Shown piece after piece: positions 42,373 to 54,660 of a stretch of 64,000 nucleotides of DNA (its first letter is position 1; every line of letters starts with the position of its first letter). The stretch spans positions 4,046,273 through 4,110,272 of the forward strand of contig JAJHZJ010000419.1 in assembly GCA_023548195.1 (NCBI GenBank), given 5' to 3'. Under the pieces are notes generated by a model. The model searched no databases. It saw only the letters and a list, made by a program, of their open reading frames with translations, and was not told the origin of the DNA. Source of the stretch: Bettongia penicillata ogilbyi (Eukaryota > Chordata > Mammalia > Diprotodontia > Potoroidae). A program made the translations under genes and the position numbers.

Positions 42373-43072
42373 GAGAAAAGATATGGCCACAGTAAGGTAC
42401 TGGGAAGACAATTAAGCTGAAAGGCTTTGGGTTCAGACATCCTGATGGAATTTGTATCTGTCATCCAAGAGTTAGTTTAGTGTTATCCGGAGAATTTTAT
42501 TTTGTTTTGATTTTTTCTGATGATGATATCAAGAGATGATTGTTTGAGCAATAGCAAATCCTAAAATTGTCTCTGAAGGCAGTTGTGTTGGTGGAGGATG
42601 TGCCCATGCCAATTAAGAGAAGGATCTTATGAAGCATTATAGAATATTTAAAATTAAATTCCAGATTTTAAAGTGGCGGGGACCATTAGTGGTGATTTCA
42701 TTTTTGCTAACTTCTCAAGATCTTCCTCTTTTATTATACAGGAGAGTAGCTTTGAAACATATAAAATGAAAAATTATTTAATTTCTATAGTCATTAATCA
42801 AGTTGCCTAGCATCAGGGAAATTTTAAGAAGTATTATTTTTTTTATGCATTCATTATATAATCCTGGGAAATTCACTTAATCTTTTAGTGCCCCAGGAAA
42901 TTGATTAAAACTTTTGCTCATATGAATCAATAAAGGCAATTTCTTCACCAAAAGTTTCCTACAATTAAATTAGAGGTCCAGACCAAAACAACCACATGAA
43001 CAACAAAAACCATTCTTTTGCCTTTTTAATGTATTTATGTAATTCTATCAAGTGGGGAATGATTCATGAATT

Positions 43073-43126
43073 TATGATGATGATGGTGACTGTGGTGATG
43101 GTGATGATGATGATGATGATGATGAA
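43073..43126. repeat. (GAT)n trinucleotide array
   Basis: ATGATGATGGTGACTGTGGT then GATGATGATGATGATGATGA. The Met-rich frame here is a repeat artefact. Confidence 0.93.
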
Positions 43127-43159
43127 CCTGCAAAGGAGCAGGGAGAAAGATCTCGGATT

Positions 43160-43640
43160 TCTTCTGTATGGATTAAACTTGTTCTTTGTAATTTCACAGT
43201 GTTAATTTTCCATTGTTTTGTGATGGTCATTCTGTCCATTTACATTACTGTTTATATTACTTTCCTGGCTCTACTCATTTCACTCTGTATCAGTTCGTGC
43301 AAATATTTTCATGCTTCTCCGTATTCATTGTAATATTTCTTATAGCATAGAAGTAACCCATCACTCTCATGTAGTACAATTTGTTTCATGACTTCTCTAT
43401 CTATGGTCATTTAATTTGTTAATAGATATTTCTTATCCATAAAAAACCCACCACTTGTATAAATATTTTGGCACATATGGAGCCCTTCTTTTTATCAATG
43501 ACCTGCTTGGAGTATGTGACTAGAAGAAGAATCTTTGAGTCAAAAGAAATGGCTATTTTCATCTCTTTATTTGCATAATTCCAATTTGTTTTCCAGAATA
43601 GCTGTACCACTTCACAGCTGATGATAGGAAAAAATATTTT
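43160..43640 (-). mobile_element. L1 fragment, minus strand
   Basis: TTTGTCTGACTG-distal text such as CACTCTGTATCAGTTCGTGC, GGCACATATGGAGCCCTTCT and TTTTCCAGAATAGCTGTACC parallels 50640-51000, a better-preserved L1 3' ORF2 region. Confidence 0.6.
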
Positions 43641-44815
43641 GTTCTTTCAAATAGTCTATTTTGTCTGACTGATTCACTACAATTTCATTTTTGAAATACT
43701 CAGTAGCATATTTTTTTGCTACCCACCTGAAAAATTCTGAAAAAGACATATTTAACCATTTTCCTCAATTCAGCTTACACAAAAATTCTAGGCAGGTCTC
43801 CTTCTAGTCAAAACCTTATTAAATTTTAGCATTGCTGAATAGAGAAGAAAAAATCCAGATCTTTAAAAAAAATGATAGTTTGCAGATTCGTGTTTTAGCT
43901 GAAATTCATGCTTCTGTTTTTATTATAAAAGTGGAGGAAATTTATTGGTTCTTGAATGACTAGAACTTATTTGTAAATACTAATTTTAGAAGGAACTGTT
44001 TGTATGCAGTTTTAGAATGACTAGTGCACTAAAAAAGTTCACAGATGCTCTGCATTCTAATCAGTTTTTGACACTATCTGGCACTTCAAAAATTGAACCG
44101 CAAGCCATTTATGAGAGGTAGAAGACTCATTGTTTACATAAAAGGAAGGCAAGATAAAGCACCTGACACAAGTTATTCTCATCTTATCCATCATGGAATT
44201 TCATTCAACTTCCAAAAGAGAAGTTATGAATGCCACTAGCATCTTTTTTCCACCCCAAACTTTTTTTTTGGGCTCTCCCTGCTTTGAGAACTATTTCGAT
44301 TCATTTCAACCTTCCATTTAGGATGAAGACTATGACAATTCATCACTTCCAGGAGAGGATTTCAGATGATGTGCCAGAATGACAATCAATCAGAACAACA
44401 CACAGACCAACATTACTCACCAAGCAATAATAAAAATAAGCTACTGAGAAAACAATTGGAAGCTGTCCAGATCTGGGATCATGTCAGAAATGCTATTTGA
44501 AAATCAGAAAATAGACTCATCCATCCAATACTTTTTTCCTTTCCCAGTTTGAAAGTATAATCCTCTGACTGTAAATCCAGCATGCCTTCCCAGAAGAGAT
44601 TCCTATGCTTTTAATCTCTGTCCCATCTTCCTATTTTATTTTCCTTATGCTTAGGCAGGAGCAGAGCCATAATCATGACATTTTTCCTCCTGGGGTGGAA
44701 ATGTTAATGGGGGACATATCTGTCCCCCAGGAAAATAATATAAACAGTAATGTAAATGGAGAGAATGACCATCACAAAACAATGGAAAATTAACATTGTG
44801 GGACAAATTGTGGGA
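43641..44815. other. Unassigned AT-rich stretch
   Basis: No gene or firm repeat call. Confidence 0.4.
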
Positions 44816-44882
44816 CAAAATATTTTGCGAATCAGTAGATTCCTGTTCCCCTTGCCTGATAGAGCATACCCTGAACCCCTGA
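44816..44882 (+). repeat. Unnamed direct repeat, copy 1
   Basis: ACAAAATATTTTGCGAATCA, AGATTCCTGTTCC and AGCATACCCTGAAC match 46140-46206 with about ten differences. Confidence 0.75.
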
Positions 44883-45214
44883 AATAAAGGTAGAATGAAA
44901 GTGTATATTGGGGCAGTAACCCTAGGACACATGGGTGAGAGTAATGATGGGGTGGAATGGAGCAACTCACCCTTGCAAATCTTCTTCTGGTGCTAAGCCA
45001 ACAGAACTACTTAGAACTCATTAAGCACCTACTATGCACCTACTAAGTATGAACTGAGCATGTTCCATATATGAGGGCAAGATGCAAGGTGCTGGGGTCA
45101 GAGACAAAACTAAAAGTTCCCGTTTTCACAAGATTTTCATTCTAAGGAAATGAGGAGGGATTGGATATGATACTACTAATACTAAGCATAGTATCGGTAA
45201 CAATAAAAACAATA

Positions 45215-45400
45215 ATTTTAACTTCTATATAGTACTTTAAGGTTTGTAGAATACTTTATCTCATCTGACCCTTACAACAACCATATGTGGAGGATGCTAT
45301 TATTATCCTCATTTTATAGATGAGGAAGGAAACTGACATACCAGTAAGTCAATGACTTAAGCAAGGTCACTCACAGAGGTATGCTGATAAATATTTAATA
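45215..45400 (-). repeat. MIR SINE
   Basis: TTTATCTCATCTGACCCTTA, CAACAACCATATGTGGAGGA and CATTTTATAGATGAGGAAGG; a clear antisense MIR. Confidence 0.75.
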
Positions 45401-45554
45401 CGCAGCTCACAAAAAGGGGAGTAGATCCACTTTTAAATTTCATTTGCAATTGTCAACATTTTCTCCATTACTCTGAGCCAGACAGAAAACAACAAATCAA
45501 GCCCAGATCTGTAGTGGTTCTGGATTTCTGAGGCACAGATGCTCACACTGAAAA

Positions 45555-45700
45555 TTGAGGTCAGCTCATCAGTTCAAGCTGGCTCAAATAAACACTTGGA
45601 CACACAGCTATGAAGTGTATGCAGCAGGATTTGACCTGAGGTCTTTCTGATTTCAACCCCTGTGCTCTACTCACTATGGCATCTAGCTCTCTCAATATAC
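45555..45700 (-). repeat. Marsupial SINE, 5' half
   Basis: CAGGATTTGACCTGAGGTCT and CTACTCACTATGGCATCTAG are the antisense tRNA-like head. Confidence 0.6.
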
Positions 45701-45779
45701 AATTTTCTATTTCAAGACTCTGGATCTGCATCAGCAGATTCCTTATCACCAACATCTTCTAAATGGCCTGTCAGTTCAA

Positions 45780-46075
45780 AGAATGAAGGAATTGCAGAAT
45801 AGGAAGGAGCCCTCAGATACCATCTAATCCAAGCTGTAAATAAATAGGAATCCCTTCTAGGACAAGCCTTACCAACTCTGGTTAAAGACTTTCAGTGGGG
45901 GATGGGAGATCTATTATCTCTCAAGACAGCCTATTTTACTTTTTGAGAGTTCTAATCAATAGAAAACTTTCCTGTAAATGAAATTGAATTCAGTCTATTT
46001 GTACACATCATCCATTCCTCTCAGCTCTGCCCATTTGGTAATATTTAACCATCCAACTATAGTTCTACCACTATT
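45780..46075. repeat. CR1-like ancient repeat fragment
   Basis: AATAGGAAGGAGCCCTCAGA, GACTTTCAGTGGGGGATGGG and TCTCAAGACAGCCTATTTTA match the order of 18680-18880. Confidence 0.5.
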
Positions 46076-46139
46076 TTTGCTGCGTGACCCTGGAGCAAGT
46101 CACTTATCTCATTGATGACTTTGCAAAATATTGATAACT

Positions 46140-46206
46140 GGGCAAAATATTTTGTGAATCAGTAGATTCCTGTTCCTTTTGCCAGATAGAGTATACCCTG
46201 AACAAA
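46140..46206 (+). repeat. Unnamed direct repeat, copy 2
   Basis: GGCAAAATATTTTGTGAATC ... GATAGAGTATACCCTGAAC, partner of 44816-44882. Confidence 0.75.
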
Positions 46207-47079
46207 ATTTTCAGAATATAAGAAATATAGAGATGGTTGACCAGGAAAAGAAAAGTCCTCATCCTTTTCATGTTGAGGAAGATACATTTGCTATCACTGT
46301 TCTTTCTGCAAAGTGGATAAACCAGCAAGCTTGCTATCTTCTATATTATATCCACAGTCAATCCAGATAAGCTGTTAAAACTCCCAAGTTGTAGTCATAA
46401 GAGAATAATACTTTGTTCACAAAGGCTTTCTGGAGATAGATATTACATAAAATAAAAGCAAAGAAAAGCTTTGTATACGTAAATAGAAGTCTCTCACATT
46501 CCTCCACTCTTTACAAATGAGAATACCTATTGATGAGCTCAATGAATGCTTGTAGTGGGTGGGTAGCAAATAATTCCCTTGCTGCTATTATCAAAATAGA
46601 GCTGGTTATATTAAAATTGGGGAAAAGAACTACATTATTAGATTATCTTGCCCATTTGTCTCTCACTGAAAGATTATTTTTCACTGTAATAGCCTGAGGA
46701 TTTAGTTCTATTTCCTTGAACATTAAAAAACTAAAAAGTTCAATGTGTTTAACCCATTCATTCCTGTGCATTTTTGAAATTTAGTCAAATATGTAAATCT
46801 ACTTCTTGTTTGATTATAAAAGTTATGTTATCTCTGATCTTCCAACTATATTCTTTAAAAACTGCAGAAATCATATAAATAATATATCTTTTAGTGATAA
46901 TGATTTTCTGGGAGCCAAATATTTTAATTTTTTTTGTAATATATGTTACATATACATACTTATGTAATGGTATTTGGTGGGTGATGCCATCTTAACAACT
47001 GATGCTTTTTCTGTATAGCAGATCCCCATACATATGTTTGATGTATTTGTATGGTTGTGGTTGGTGGTCATGGTGTGGG
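46207..47079. other. Unassigned AT-rich stretch
   Basis: No gene or firm repeat call. Confidence 0.4.
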
Positions 47080-47400
47080 TACTTAGTAACACAGTACCTC
47101 AGAGCACTGGGAGGTCAAATGACTTGCTATTGTGTGTCAGAGCAGATCTTGAACCCAGGTTTTCTTAACTCCAAGGTCAACTCTCTATCTACTGAGCTAC
47201 TCTGCCTAGAGTCAGTTAGATGAGTTTACATTTACTAGCTCTGTGATAATGGACAAATCAATTAACCTTTCTCAGCCTCAGTTCCCTCATCTGTAAAATG
47301 AAGATAATAATAGTCCCTCAGAAGGTTATTGTGAGGATCAAATGAGGTAATATATAGAAAGTGCTTTGCAAACTTTATTTATCTAAATGTTAGTTACTAT
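47080..47400. repeat. Marsupial SINE head (-) followed by MIR (+)
   Basis: 47080-47215 is an antisense tRNA-like SINE head (GATCTTGAACCCAGGTTTTC, CTATCTACTGAGCTACTCTG). 47225-47400 is a sense MIR (CTTTCTCAGCCTCAGTTCCC, GAAGGTTATTGTGAGGATCA, AAAGTGCTTTGCAAAC). Confidence 0.7.
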
Positions 47401-47749
47401 TATGCTTATATAAAATGTAGTCATAATAGTGAATGATTCAGAATCTTTTTCCACTTTGCAAACTTTTATCCATGTTTGGTGGTTTTTTATCACCCTATTT
47501 TAATAAGTCAAAATTTAAAAAAAAAACCCTTTATAATTTGTCAATATTTAATTTATGAGTCTTAAGCCTAGATCACACTCTGCCTGAAATATACGCCTCA
47601 ATTTAGTGTTCTCGGTTCTGCTGATTACATGCTAAATGTCATTGCCAATACTGCCATGGTAACCACTTTTTGTTAAATGAAGGTAGATTTTTAAAAATCA
47701 TCTCACTGAAAGCAACCTCTGTTTTTTTTTTTTCTGGGGTGAAAAGTGG

Positions 47750-48105
47750 ATTGATTCCTTCTCTCCTGAATTCTTCCTCATCTGTAAAATGGGGATAAAG
47801 CTTGCACCTACATCATTGTATCATTGTGACAATAAATGAGAAAATCAAATGTATATAATGTAGGGGCATGTGTATACTTCGGTGCATATGTGTTTTGGAT
47901 TGGATTTGTGACTTCCTTTGGACAGGAAACTCTAGATGAGAAAGCTTCTATTAATGCAAGCCTATACTCTGCGAATTAAAACTTTAGACTTACCAGGGGG
48001 CACTGGAGGATTATATTCAATATGTGACACACAAGTGGGACTTGAACCCAAGTCTTCTTGATGTCAAGGCCAACTCTGTTCATTCCATCAAAGCTACTGT
48101 TAAAT
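47750..48105. repeat. MIR and SINE fragments
   Basis: TTCCTCATCTGTAAAATGGG at 47770 is a MIR core. 48000-48100 has an antisense SINE head (AAGTGGGACTTGAACCCAAG). Confidence 0.5.
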
Positions 48106-48279
48106 CAGAAAATTCTCATCACCAAAGTTTTGCCATAATCAAGTGGTTTGATAACTGAAATGGATATGATTTTATTCATAGAAATTTCACTAAAGAAGAT
48201 GCATTACCATTTGCTCTGTAAGAGTATACTCTATGAACCATAGGACTCTCATTTGACTCAAAGCAGAATCCTTGTTATA

Positions 48280-48605
48280 TGAATTTCCTCCATCAGACAG
48301 TGAGCTCCATGATAGCAGGGACTGTCTTTAATTTCTATTAATATCTTCCCACAAGTCTTTGCCAATAATTGACGCTTAAGAAATGACTTCCTATTTATTC
48401 ATTCAAGTAATTAAATACTAATAATTAAAATCATTAACTGGCCCACAAAACATCTTATTTACAATAACTATCAGGGCAGCTAATGCTAGTATTATTCCCA
48501 TTTTACAGAGAGTAAATTGAAGTTTAGAGAGGTTAATTGACTTGTCCAGGATTTAATTACTGGTCTTCTGATTCCAAGTCTAATGTTCTTTCTATTATAC
48601 TGTTG
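48280..48605. repeat. L2 3' end (+) and MIR (-)
   Basis: GACAGTGAGCTCCATGATAG then CAGGGACTGTCTTT is an L2-type 3' end. 48430-48605 is antisense MIR (TTATTCCCATTTTACAGAGA). Confidence 0.6.
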
Positions 48606-48814
48606 TGCATCAATTATATCCTAATGCATGTTGGTGAGCTGGTTTTTCTCTGGTTGGAGCTGTGGATTTGCTCCTTCATCAATTCAGTCAAACTTGAAAA
48701 ATTGATCTTTGTTCTTGTATCACAGAAAACTGAGAAAAGATCCAGTTTGGCTGGATTTGGGACAAAATCTTAAGGTGACCCAGTACTTTCCAATGCAGAC
48801 TCTTCAGATCGTTA

Positions 48815-48885
48815 TTTATCCATCCATCCATCCATCTATCATGTATGTATGTATATATGTATGTATCTATCTATCATCTAACTAT
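48815..48885. repeat. (ATCC)n/(ATGT)n/(ATCT)n microsatellite
   Basis: CATCCATCCATCCATCTATC then ATGTATGTATGTATATATGT. Confidence 0.93.
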
Positions 48886-48924
48886 TAATTCATTTTATTC
48901 CCCACCCCCCACCCCCATTTAAGA

Positions 48925-49120
48925 CAATCAAGAAAGACTTGTCTTGGAATTGTCTCTGACATTTCCTAATTGTGTGACCATGGGCCAGTCTCTCAACCTT
49001 TCCAAGATGTAGTCTTATCTGGCATCTAACTCAGAGCATTACTGTGAGCATGCTTTAAGACAGTCTATATAAAGTACTTGCCTTACTTTATACATGTCAG
49101 CCTTTATTATTTAAACTTCT
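48925..49120 (+). repeat. MIR-like SINE
   Basis: CTAATTGTGTGACCATGGGC and CAGTCTCTCAACCTTTCC with an AAAGTACTTGCC end. Confidence 0.6.
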
Positions 49121-49610
49121 GTAGCCTTTGTGTTGCTGAATTGTGGGTCCAGGGAGAGACTTAGTAAAACGGAGAAGTCTTTAAAAGCATTAATAGAATC
49201 ATGTAGAGAATCCTAGAGCCTGAAGACACCTTGAATATTGAATGTAATCTTTTTCTAGATGAGGAATCTTTTAGTTGAATGAATCTGAAATGTTATTACT
49301 TGTAAAGCATTCTTTAATAAAAATTCCAAGGTTATGTTTTTGTTAATTGATAGAATATGTATAGTATCTAAATTAAAATATTTTGCATACCTCCTTGCTG
49401 TGTGTGGGTAACTTTTTTTATAATGCTGTGTCAGAAAATACAAGATTTGGTTGGTTCTCCAAGCTAAATGAGTTTTGAATATGGATGCAATGATTGACGT
49501 GCATCCATGCATTAAGTGTGGATAAGTTCATCACCAGAGGTTTGATCACATGGCCATGAATTTTCTGGCCATAGAAACTCATACAACCACTGATTAAAGA
49601 GTGGAGGTTT

Positions 49611-49648
49611 GCTATTTGCTTTTATTCATGCTATTTGCTTTTATTCAT
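49611..49648. repeat. 19-bp perfect tandem duplication
   Basis: GCTATTTGCTTTTATTCAT twice in a row, without differences. Confidence 0.97.
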
Positions 49649-49689
49649 GATAGCTCCACCTTAAGTCCTCTACTCATGCCAATCTGTCC

Positions 49690-50110
49690 TCAAACTGTTG
49701 ACAAAGTACTTTTTCTTAAGAACAGATTTAACTATGTGACTCTCCTGCCTAACCCATGTCTGTGACTTCCTACTGCTTCTAGGATAATATACAAACTCTT
49801 CTTTTTAGTGTTTCAAGTTCCACACACTGTTCCTCATCTCTTATGCTTTTCTCCCTGAATATTACTCCCACTCCTGCACTCTGTGATTGAACCAAATTTT
49901 ATTCTACTCACTCATGGCACTTTGTATCCCTCCTCTGCCTTTGCACTGACCATCCCTCACACCTGAATTTCATTCCTTTTGTCTTACAGAATTGCTTTCA
50001 TTTAAGTTGCAGCTCTGATACCCTCTCTTGCATGAAACCTAATTACTCTAATTACTAGTGCCCTTCCTTGAAAATTACCTTACATTCAAATATTTTATAT
50101 TTATTGGTAT
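49690..50110 (+). repeat. L2/CR1-type LINE 3' region
   Basis: TTAACTATGTGACTCTCCTG, GTGACTTCCTACTGCTTCTA and CCTAATTACTCTAATTACTA follow the 3' coding and UTR order of this LINE group. Non-coding now. Confidence 0.6.
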
Positions 50111-50229
50111 TTAATCTCCTTTACATTTATCTTCATATTATTTATATTCTCTTTATATGTATTACTTTTATATTTATCTTTACATACTTATATTTATGTA
50201 CTTATTTAATGTTCTTATTTCTCCCTTTA

Positions 50230-51600
50230 AAAATAAACTCTTTTTAAAACTAATAGAATTTTATTATTTCCCATTTTATGTAAAGATAATTTTCAACATT
50301 GATTTTTATAAAATTTTGAATACCATTTTTTCCCTCCTTCCCCAAGACAGCAAGCAATTTGATACAGGTTATACATATTAATCATGTTAAATATATTTCC
50401 ACTTTAGTCATGTCGTGAAAGGAATCAGAACAAAAGGGAAAAAACATAAGAAAAAAATAAAAGTGAAAATAGTATACTTAGATCTGCATGCAGACTCAAT
50501 AGTACTTTCTCTGAATGTGGTTAGTATTTACCATCATGATTCTTTTGGAATTCTCTTGGATCACTGTATTGCTGAGAAGAATTAAGTCTATCAAAGTTGG
50601 TTATTGAGCAGTGTTGCTGTTACTGTGTACAATGTTCCCCTGATTTGGCTCACTTTACTTAGTAAGAGTTCATGTAAGCCTTTCCAGGATTTTCTGAAAT
50701 CTGCCTGCTCATCATTTCTATAAGAAATGCACAAAAGCAAAATAGTACAATAGTATTACATTACATTCAGATACCACAGCTTGTTCATTCCCAGTTTGTG
50801 GGTATCCCCTCAATTGCTAATTCTCTGCCACCACAGAAAGAACTGCTATAAACCTTTTGGTACATGTGGGTCCTTTCTCCATTTTTATGATCTCTTTGGG
50901 ATATAGACTTAGGAGTGGTATTGCTGAGTCAAAGGGTGTGCACAGTTTTATAGCCCTTGCTTTTCAGAATGGTTGGATTAGCTTACAGTTCCATCAAGAA
51001 TAAATTAATGTTCCAATTTCCCATATCTTCTCCAACATTTACCATTTTTATTTTTCTGTTACATTAGCCAATTTGATAGGTATGAGGTGATACCTCGGAG
51101 TTGCTTTAATTTACATTTCTCTAATCAGTAGTGATTTAGAGCATTTTTTCACCTGATTAGAGATAGCTTTAATTTCTTCCTCTGAAAGCTTCCTGTTCAT
51201 ATCTTTTGAACACATCAATTGAGGAATGACTTACTTTCTTATAAATTTGACTCAGTTCTCTACATATTTTAGAAATGAGGTCATTATCAGAGACAGTATT
51301 TGTAAAAATTGTTTCCCAGTTTTTTGTTTTCCTTTTAACCTTGGTTACACTTAATTTCTTTGTGCAAAACCTTTTTAATTTAATGTAATCAAAATTATCC
51401 ATTTTGCATTTTATAATGTTCTCTGTCTCCCATCTAGTCATAAATTCTTTCCTTCTCCATAGATCTGACAAATAAGCTATTCCTTGCTCTCCTAAGTTGT
51501 CCCTTATGTCTAAATCATGTACCCATTTAGATCTTAATTTGGTATATAGTGTGAGATGTTGGTCTATGCCTAGTTTCTGCCATACTAATTTCCAATTTTT
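50230..51600 (-). mobile_element. L1 3' end: ORF2 C-terminus and 3' UTR, 5'-truncated
   Basis: On the minus strand, 51600 to about 50850 is the C-terminal part of an L1 ORF2 in decayed form (a 100-residue frame at 51471-51169 contains RKEFMTRWETENIIKCKMDN, TKVKRKTKNWETIF and the NDLISKICRE stretch). It is followed by a 3' UTR and an A-rich end near 50230. Endonuclease and catalytic reverse transcriptase parts are absent. Confidence 0.75.
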
Positions 51601-51667
51601 CCAGCACTTTTACAATTATGATTACTAACTATGTATTTCCCTCCTTCCTACTCTCCCCACACCATTT
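51573..51667 (-). repeat. Internal direct repeat, copy 1
   Basis: TTTCTGCCATACTAATTTCC and CAGCACTTTTACAATTATGA recur at 52287-52377 with small indels. Confidence 0.8.
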
Positions 51668-51879
51668 ATGGTTTTCTCTCCTTTCTCTTCATCCCTTCTC
51701 ACCAGAGTTTTGCTTTTGACCTCCCTCAATCTGACTTCCATTTTATCAGTTCCCTTTTTCTTTCCCCTTTCCCCTTCTACTTCTGCCCTCCATTCAATCA
51801 GACTTTTGTTTTTCTTTCCCTTTTCCTCTCCTTCTTCCCTATAGGGTAATATAAATTTCTATACCCTTTAATGTGGACT

Positions 51880-52813
51880 ATTCTATTTCCTCTGTAATAC
51901 TGACTGGGGCTCCTTGATATTTGAATTGTTTCTTTCTGGATGCTTGAGCTGATAATGCTGGAATTTGGCTACAATATTTCTTGAAGTTTTCATTTTGGGA
52001 TCTGTTTCTCTATTAGGGCAGTTAGAAGGAGTATATGTATAGAGAGGGTATGGGTATAAGTTGACATTGATGTGATGACATGAACAAAATTAGGGGATAA
52101 AAATGGGATTGTACTGGAAGAAAAGAAAAGGGAGAAGCAGAATGATGTAAATTGCATCACATAAAGAGGCAAAGTACCTATTACAGTAAAGGGAAAGAAG
52201 GGAGGGAGGTGAGCATTGTTTGAACATTAATCTCATCAGATTTGGCTGAAAGAGGGAATAACACATGTTCAGTTGGGTATAGAAATTTCTGCCATAATAA
52301 TTTCCAGTTTTCCCAGCACTTTTACAATTATGATTACTATGTATTTCTCTCCTTCCTACTGTCCCCACTCCATTTAGCTTCTGTACCACCTTTTTCATTT
52401 GACCAATTCTACTTTTAAAGGAGTTGTTTTCTTCAGCAGATTTTTTTCCATTTTTTCAATTCTATTTTTTAAACTGTTGTTTTCTTCAGTAAATTTTTTC
52501 CTACCTTTTCTCTTGCTGTTGGTTCTTTTTTTTCCATAATTTCTTTTCTCAACTCTCATTTCTTTCCCCAGATTTTCTTCTCTTACTTGAGTTTTAAGAT
52601 CCTTTTTGAGCTTTTCAAAGAGTTTGTGAGCATTTACAAGACTTTTGGGGCTTGAAACCATTTGATATCCCTCTTTGAGACTTCAAATGTAGGCATTTTG
52701 ATGTTGCTCTACTTTGAGTTTGTGTTTTGATCATCCCTGTTGCCATAGTAGTTTCTCTGGTCAGGACTCTTTTCTGTTTCTTATTCATTTTTTTAGCGTA
52801 TTTCATTGCTTTT
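51880..52813 (-). pseudogene. L1-type ORF1 remnants, minus strand
   Basis: 52813-52395 encodes N-terminal ORF1-like sequence: a basic stretch, then coiled coil (FEKLKKDLKTQVREENLGKE; EENNSLKNRIEKMEKN). 52010-51880 has C-terminal ORF1-like sequence. Between them lies unrelated or rearranged sequence, including the direct repeat at 52287. The 5' UTR of the same element continues at 55829-56310, on the other side of the inserted HAL1. Confidence 0.65.
52287..52377 (-). repeat. Internal direct repeat, copy 2
   Basis: Partner of 51573-51667, 714 bp away: TTTCTGCCATAATAATTTCC, CAGCACTTTTACAATTATGA. Confidence 0.8.
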
Positions 52814-52829
52814 AAAGTTGAGCTCTGTG
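52814..52829. repeat. Target site duplication of the plus-strand HAL1, left copy
   Basis: AAAGTTGAGCTCTGTG. The right copy at 55815-55828 lacks two bases. Confidence 0.85.
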
Positions 52830-53610
52830 ATGGACGGAGCCAAGATGGTGGAATAGAAAGACACACATACGCAGGGTTTCCCCCCACAACCCATAAAATA
52901 GCTGTAGAGAAGGACTCTCAACAAAGTTTGGAGCAGCAGAAGTGAGAAAAACAGAGTGGAGGAGATTTCCAGCCTAGGGTGACCTGAAAGGCCCACGGGA
53001 AATGTGGGTTACACCAGCTGTGGAGAAGAGCATGGACCCCAGCCCAGCCATGGCTGTGCAGCATGCTGCTCAAGAACAGCCCTTGGAGGTGGAATCTCCA
53101 GTCACAGAATCCCCAGTCCCAGCATCAACGGGTTCAAAGACCCCTCAACCCACAGGTGCCAAAGGTTAGTGACAGGGTTTTTCCAGCTGGCCAGGAAGAG
53201 AGAAGACCTTCCCATAACTCTGGCAACAGGCAGCTGCCACAGAGGCTACATTGCAGGCACAGCAGCCGCATACATTTTTGGAGCTTAAAAACCCTGGGAG
53301 CATTGAAGAGCTGATTCTTGCCTCTACCATGTGTGGAGGCCCTGGGTGAGCTGGTCTTTGTCTCACACTGAATGGCAGCCCTGCCCATCCAGCTTATCTG
53401 AAAATCAGCCCCTAGTGCTGACTTGGGAACTGGAAGCCAGGTGTCTGTGGAGAGGTAACTGCTAAGATTCTGGACACAAAAATTCCTCTCTGCGTCCAGA
53501 CCAGTACATGTTTGATTGTGCCACCTCGGAGGAACTGAGATCTCACAGATTCCCAGAGTATACCCTACTCTTGACAAAGGACACAAAAGTCAAGTAACTG
53601 GTGGGGAAAA

Positions 53611-54638
53611 ATGCCCAAAAAAGGGAAAAAAAATAAGACTATAGAAGATTGCTTTCTTGGTGAACAGTTATCTTCTCTGATCCTTTCAGATGGGGAAGAA
53701 CGATGCTTACCATCAGGGAAAGACATAAAAGTCAAGGCTTCTATACCTCAAACACCCAAAATAAATATTCAATGGTCTCAGGCCATGGAAGAGCTCAAAA
53801 AGGATTTTGAAAATCAAGTAAGAGAGGTGGAAGAAAAATTGGGAAGAAAAATGAGAGAGATGCAAGAAAAGCATGAAAAACAGGTCAACATTTTGCTAAA
53901 GGAGACCCAAAAAATGCTGAAGAGAATAACAGCTTTAAAAATAGGCTAACTCTATTGGCAAAAGTGGTTCAAAAAGCCAAAGAGGAGAAGGATGCTTTAA
54001 AAAGCAGAATAAGCCAAATGGAAAAGGAGGTTCAAAAGCTCACTGAAGAAAATAGTTCTTTCAAAATTAGGATGGAACAGATGGAGGCTAATGACTTTAT
54101 GAGAAACCAAGAAATCACAAAACAAAACCAAAAGAATGGAAAAATGGAGGATAATGTGAAATATCTCATGGGAAAAACAACTGACCTGGAAAATAGATCC
54201 AGGAGAGACAATTTAAAAATTATGGGACTACCTGAAATCTACGATCAAAAAAAGAGCCTAGACATCATCTTTCATGAAATTATCAAGGAAAGCTGCCCTG
54301 ATATTCTAGAACCAGGGGGCAAAATAAGTATTCAAGGAATCCACTGATCCCCTCCTGAAAGTGATCCTAAAAGAAACACTCCTAGGAACATTGTGGGCAA
54401 ATTCCAGAGTTCCCTAGCCAAGGAGAAAATATTGCAAACAGCTAGAAAGAAACAATTCAAGTATTGTGGAAATACAATCAGGTTAATACAAGATCTAGCA
54501 GCTTCTACATTAAGGGATCAAAAGGCGTGGAATAGGATATTCCAGAAGTCAAAGGAACTAGGACTAAAACCAAGAATCACCTACCCAGGAAAACTGAATA
54601 TAATACTTCAGGGGAAAAATGATCTTTCAATGAAATAG
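53611..54638 (+). pseudogene. HAL1 ORF1 (L1 ORF1p-like), broken
   Basis: Three pieces of one ORF1. 53611-53949 (112 residues) carries a Lys-rich start and the EELKKDFENQVREVEEKLGR coiled coil. 53955-54347 (130 residues, -1 frame) continues the coiled coil and enters the RRDNLKIMGL domain. 54393-54638 (81 residues, same frame, after a TGA near 54345) carries KEKILQTARKKQF and the C-terminal block. The first break coincides with that of the minus-strand copy and sits in an A run (53909-53914). The likely role of the ancestor was RNA binding and chaperoning for retroposition. Not functional as written. Confidence 0.85.
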
Positions 54639-54660
54639 AGGATTTTCAAGCATTCTTGAT

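Noticed and set aside
44605..44965. Overlapping short frames on both strands as small genes
   Set aside because: No motif, no conserved start context, and they overlap in conflicting phases.
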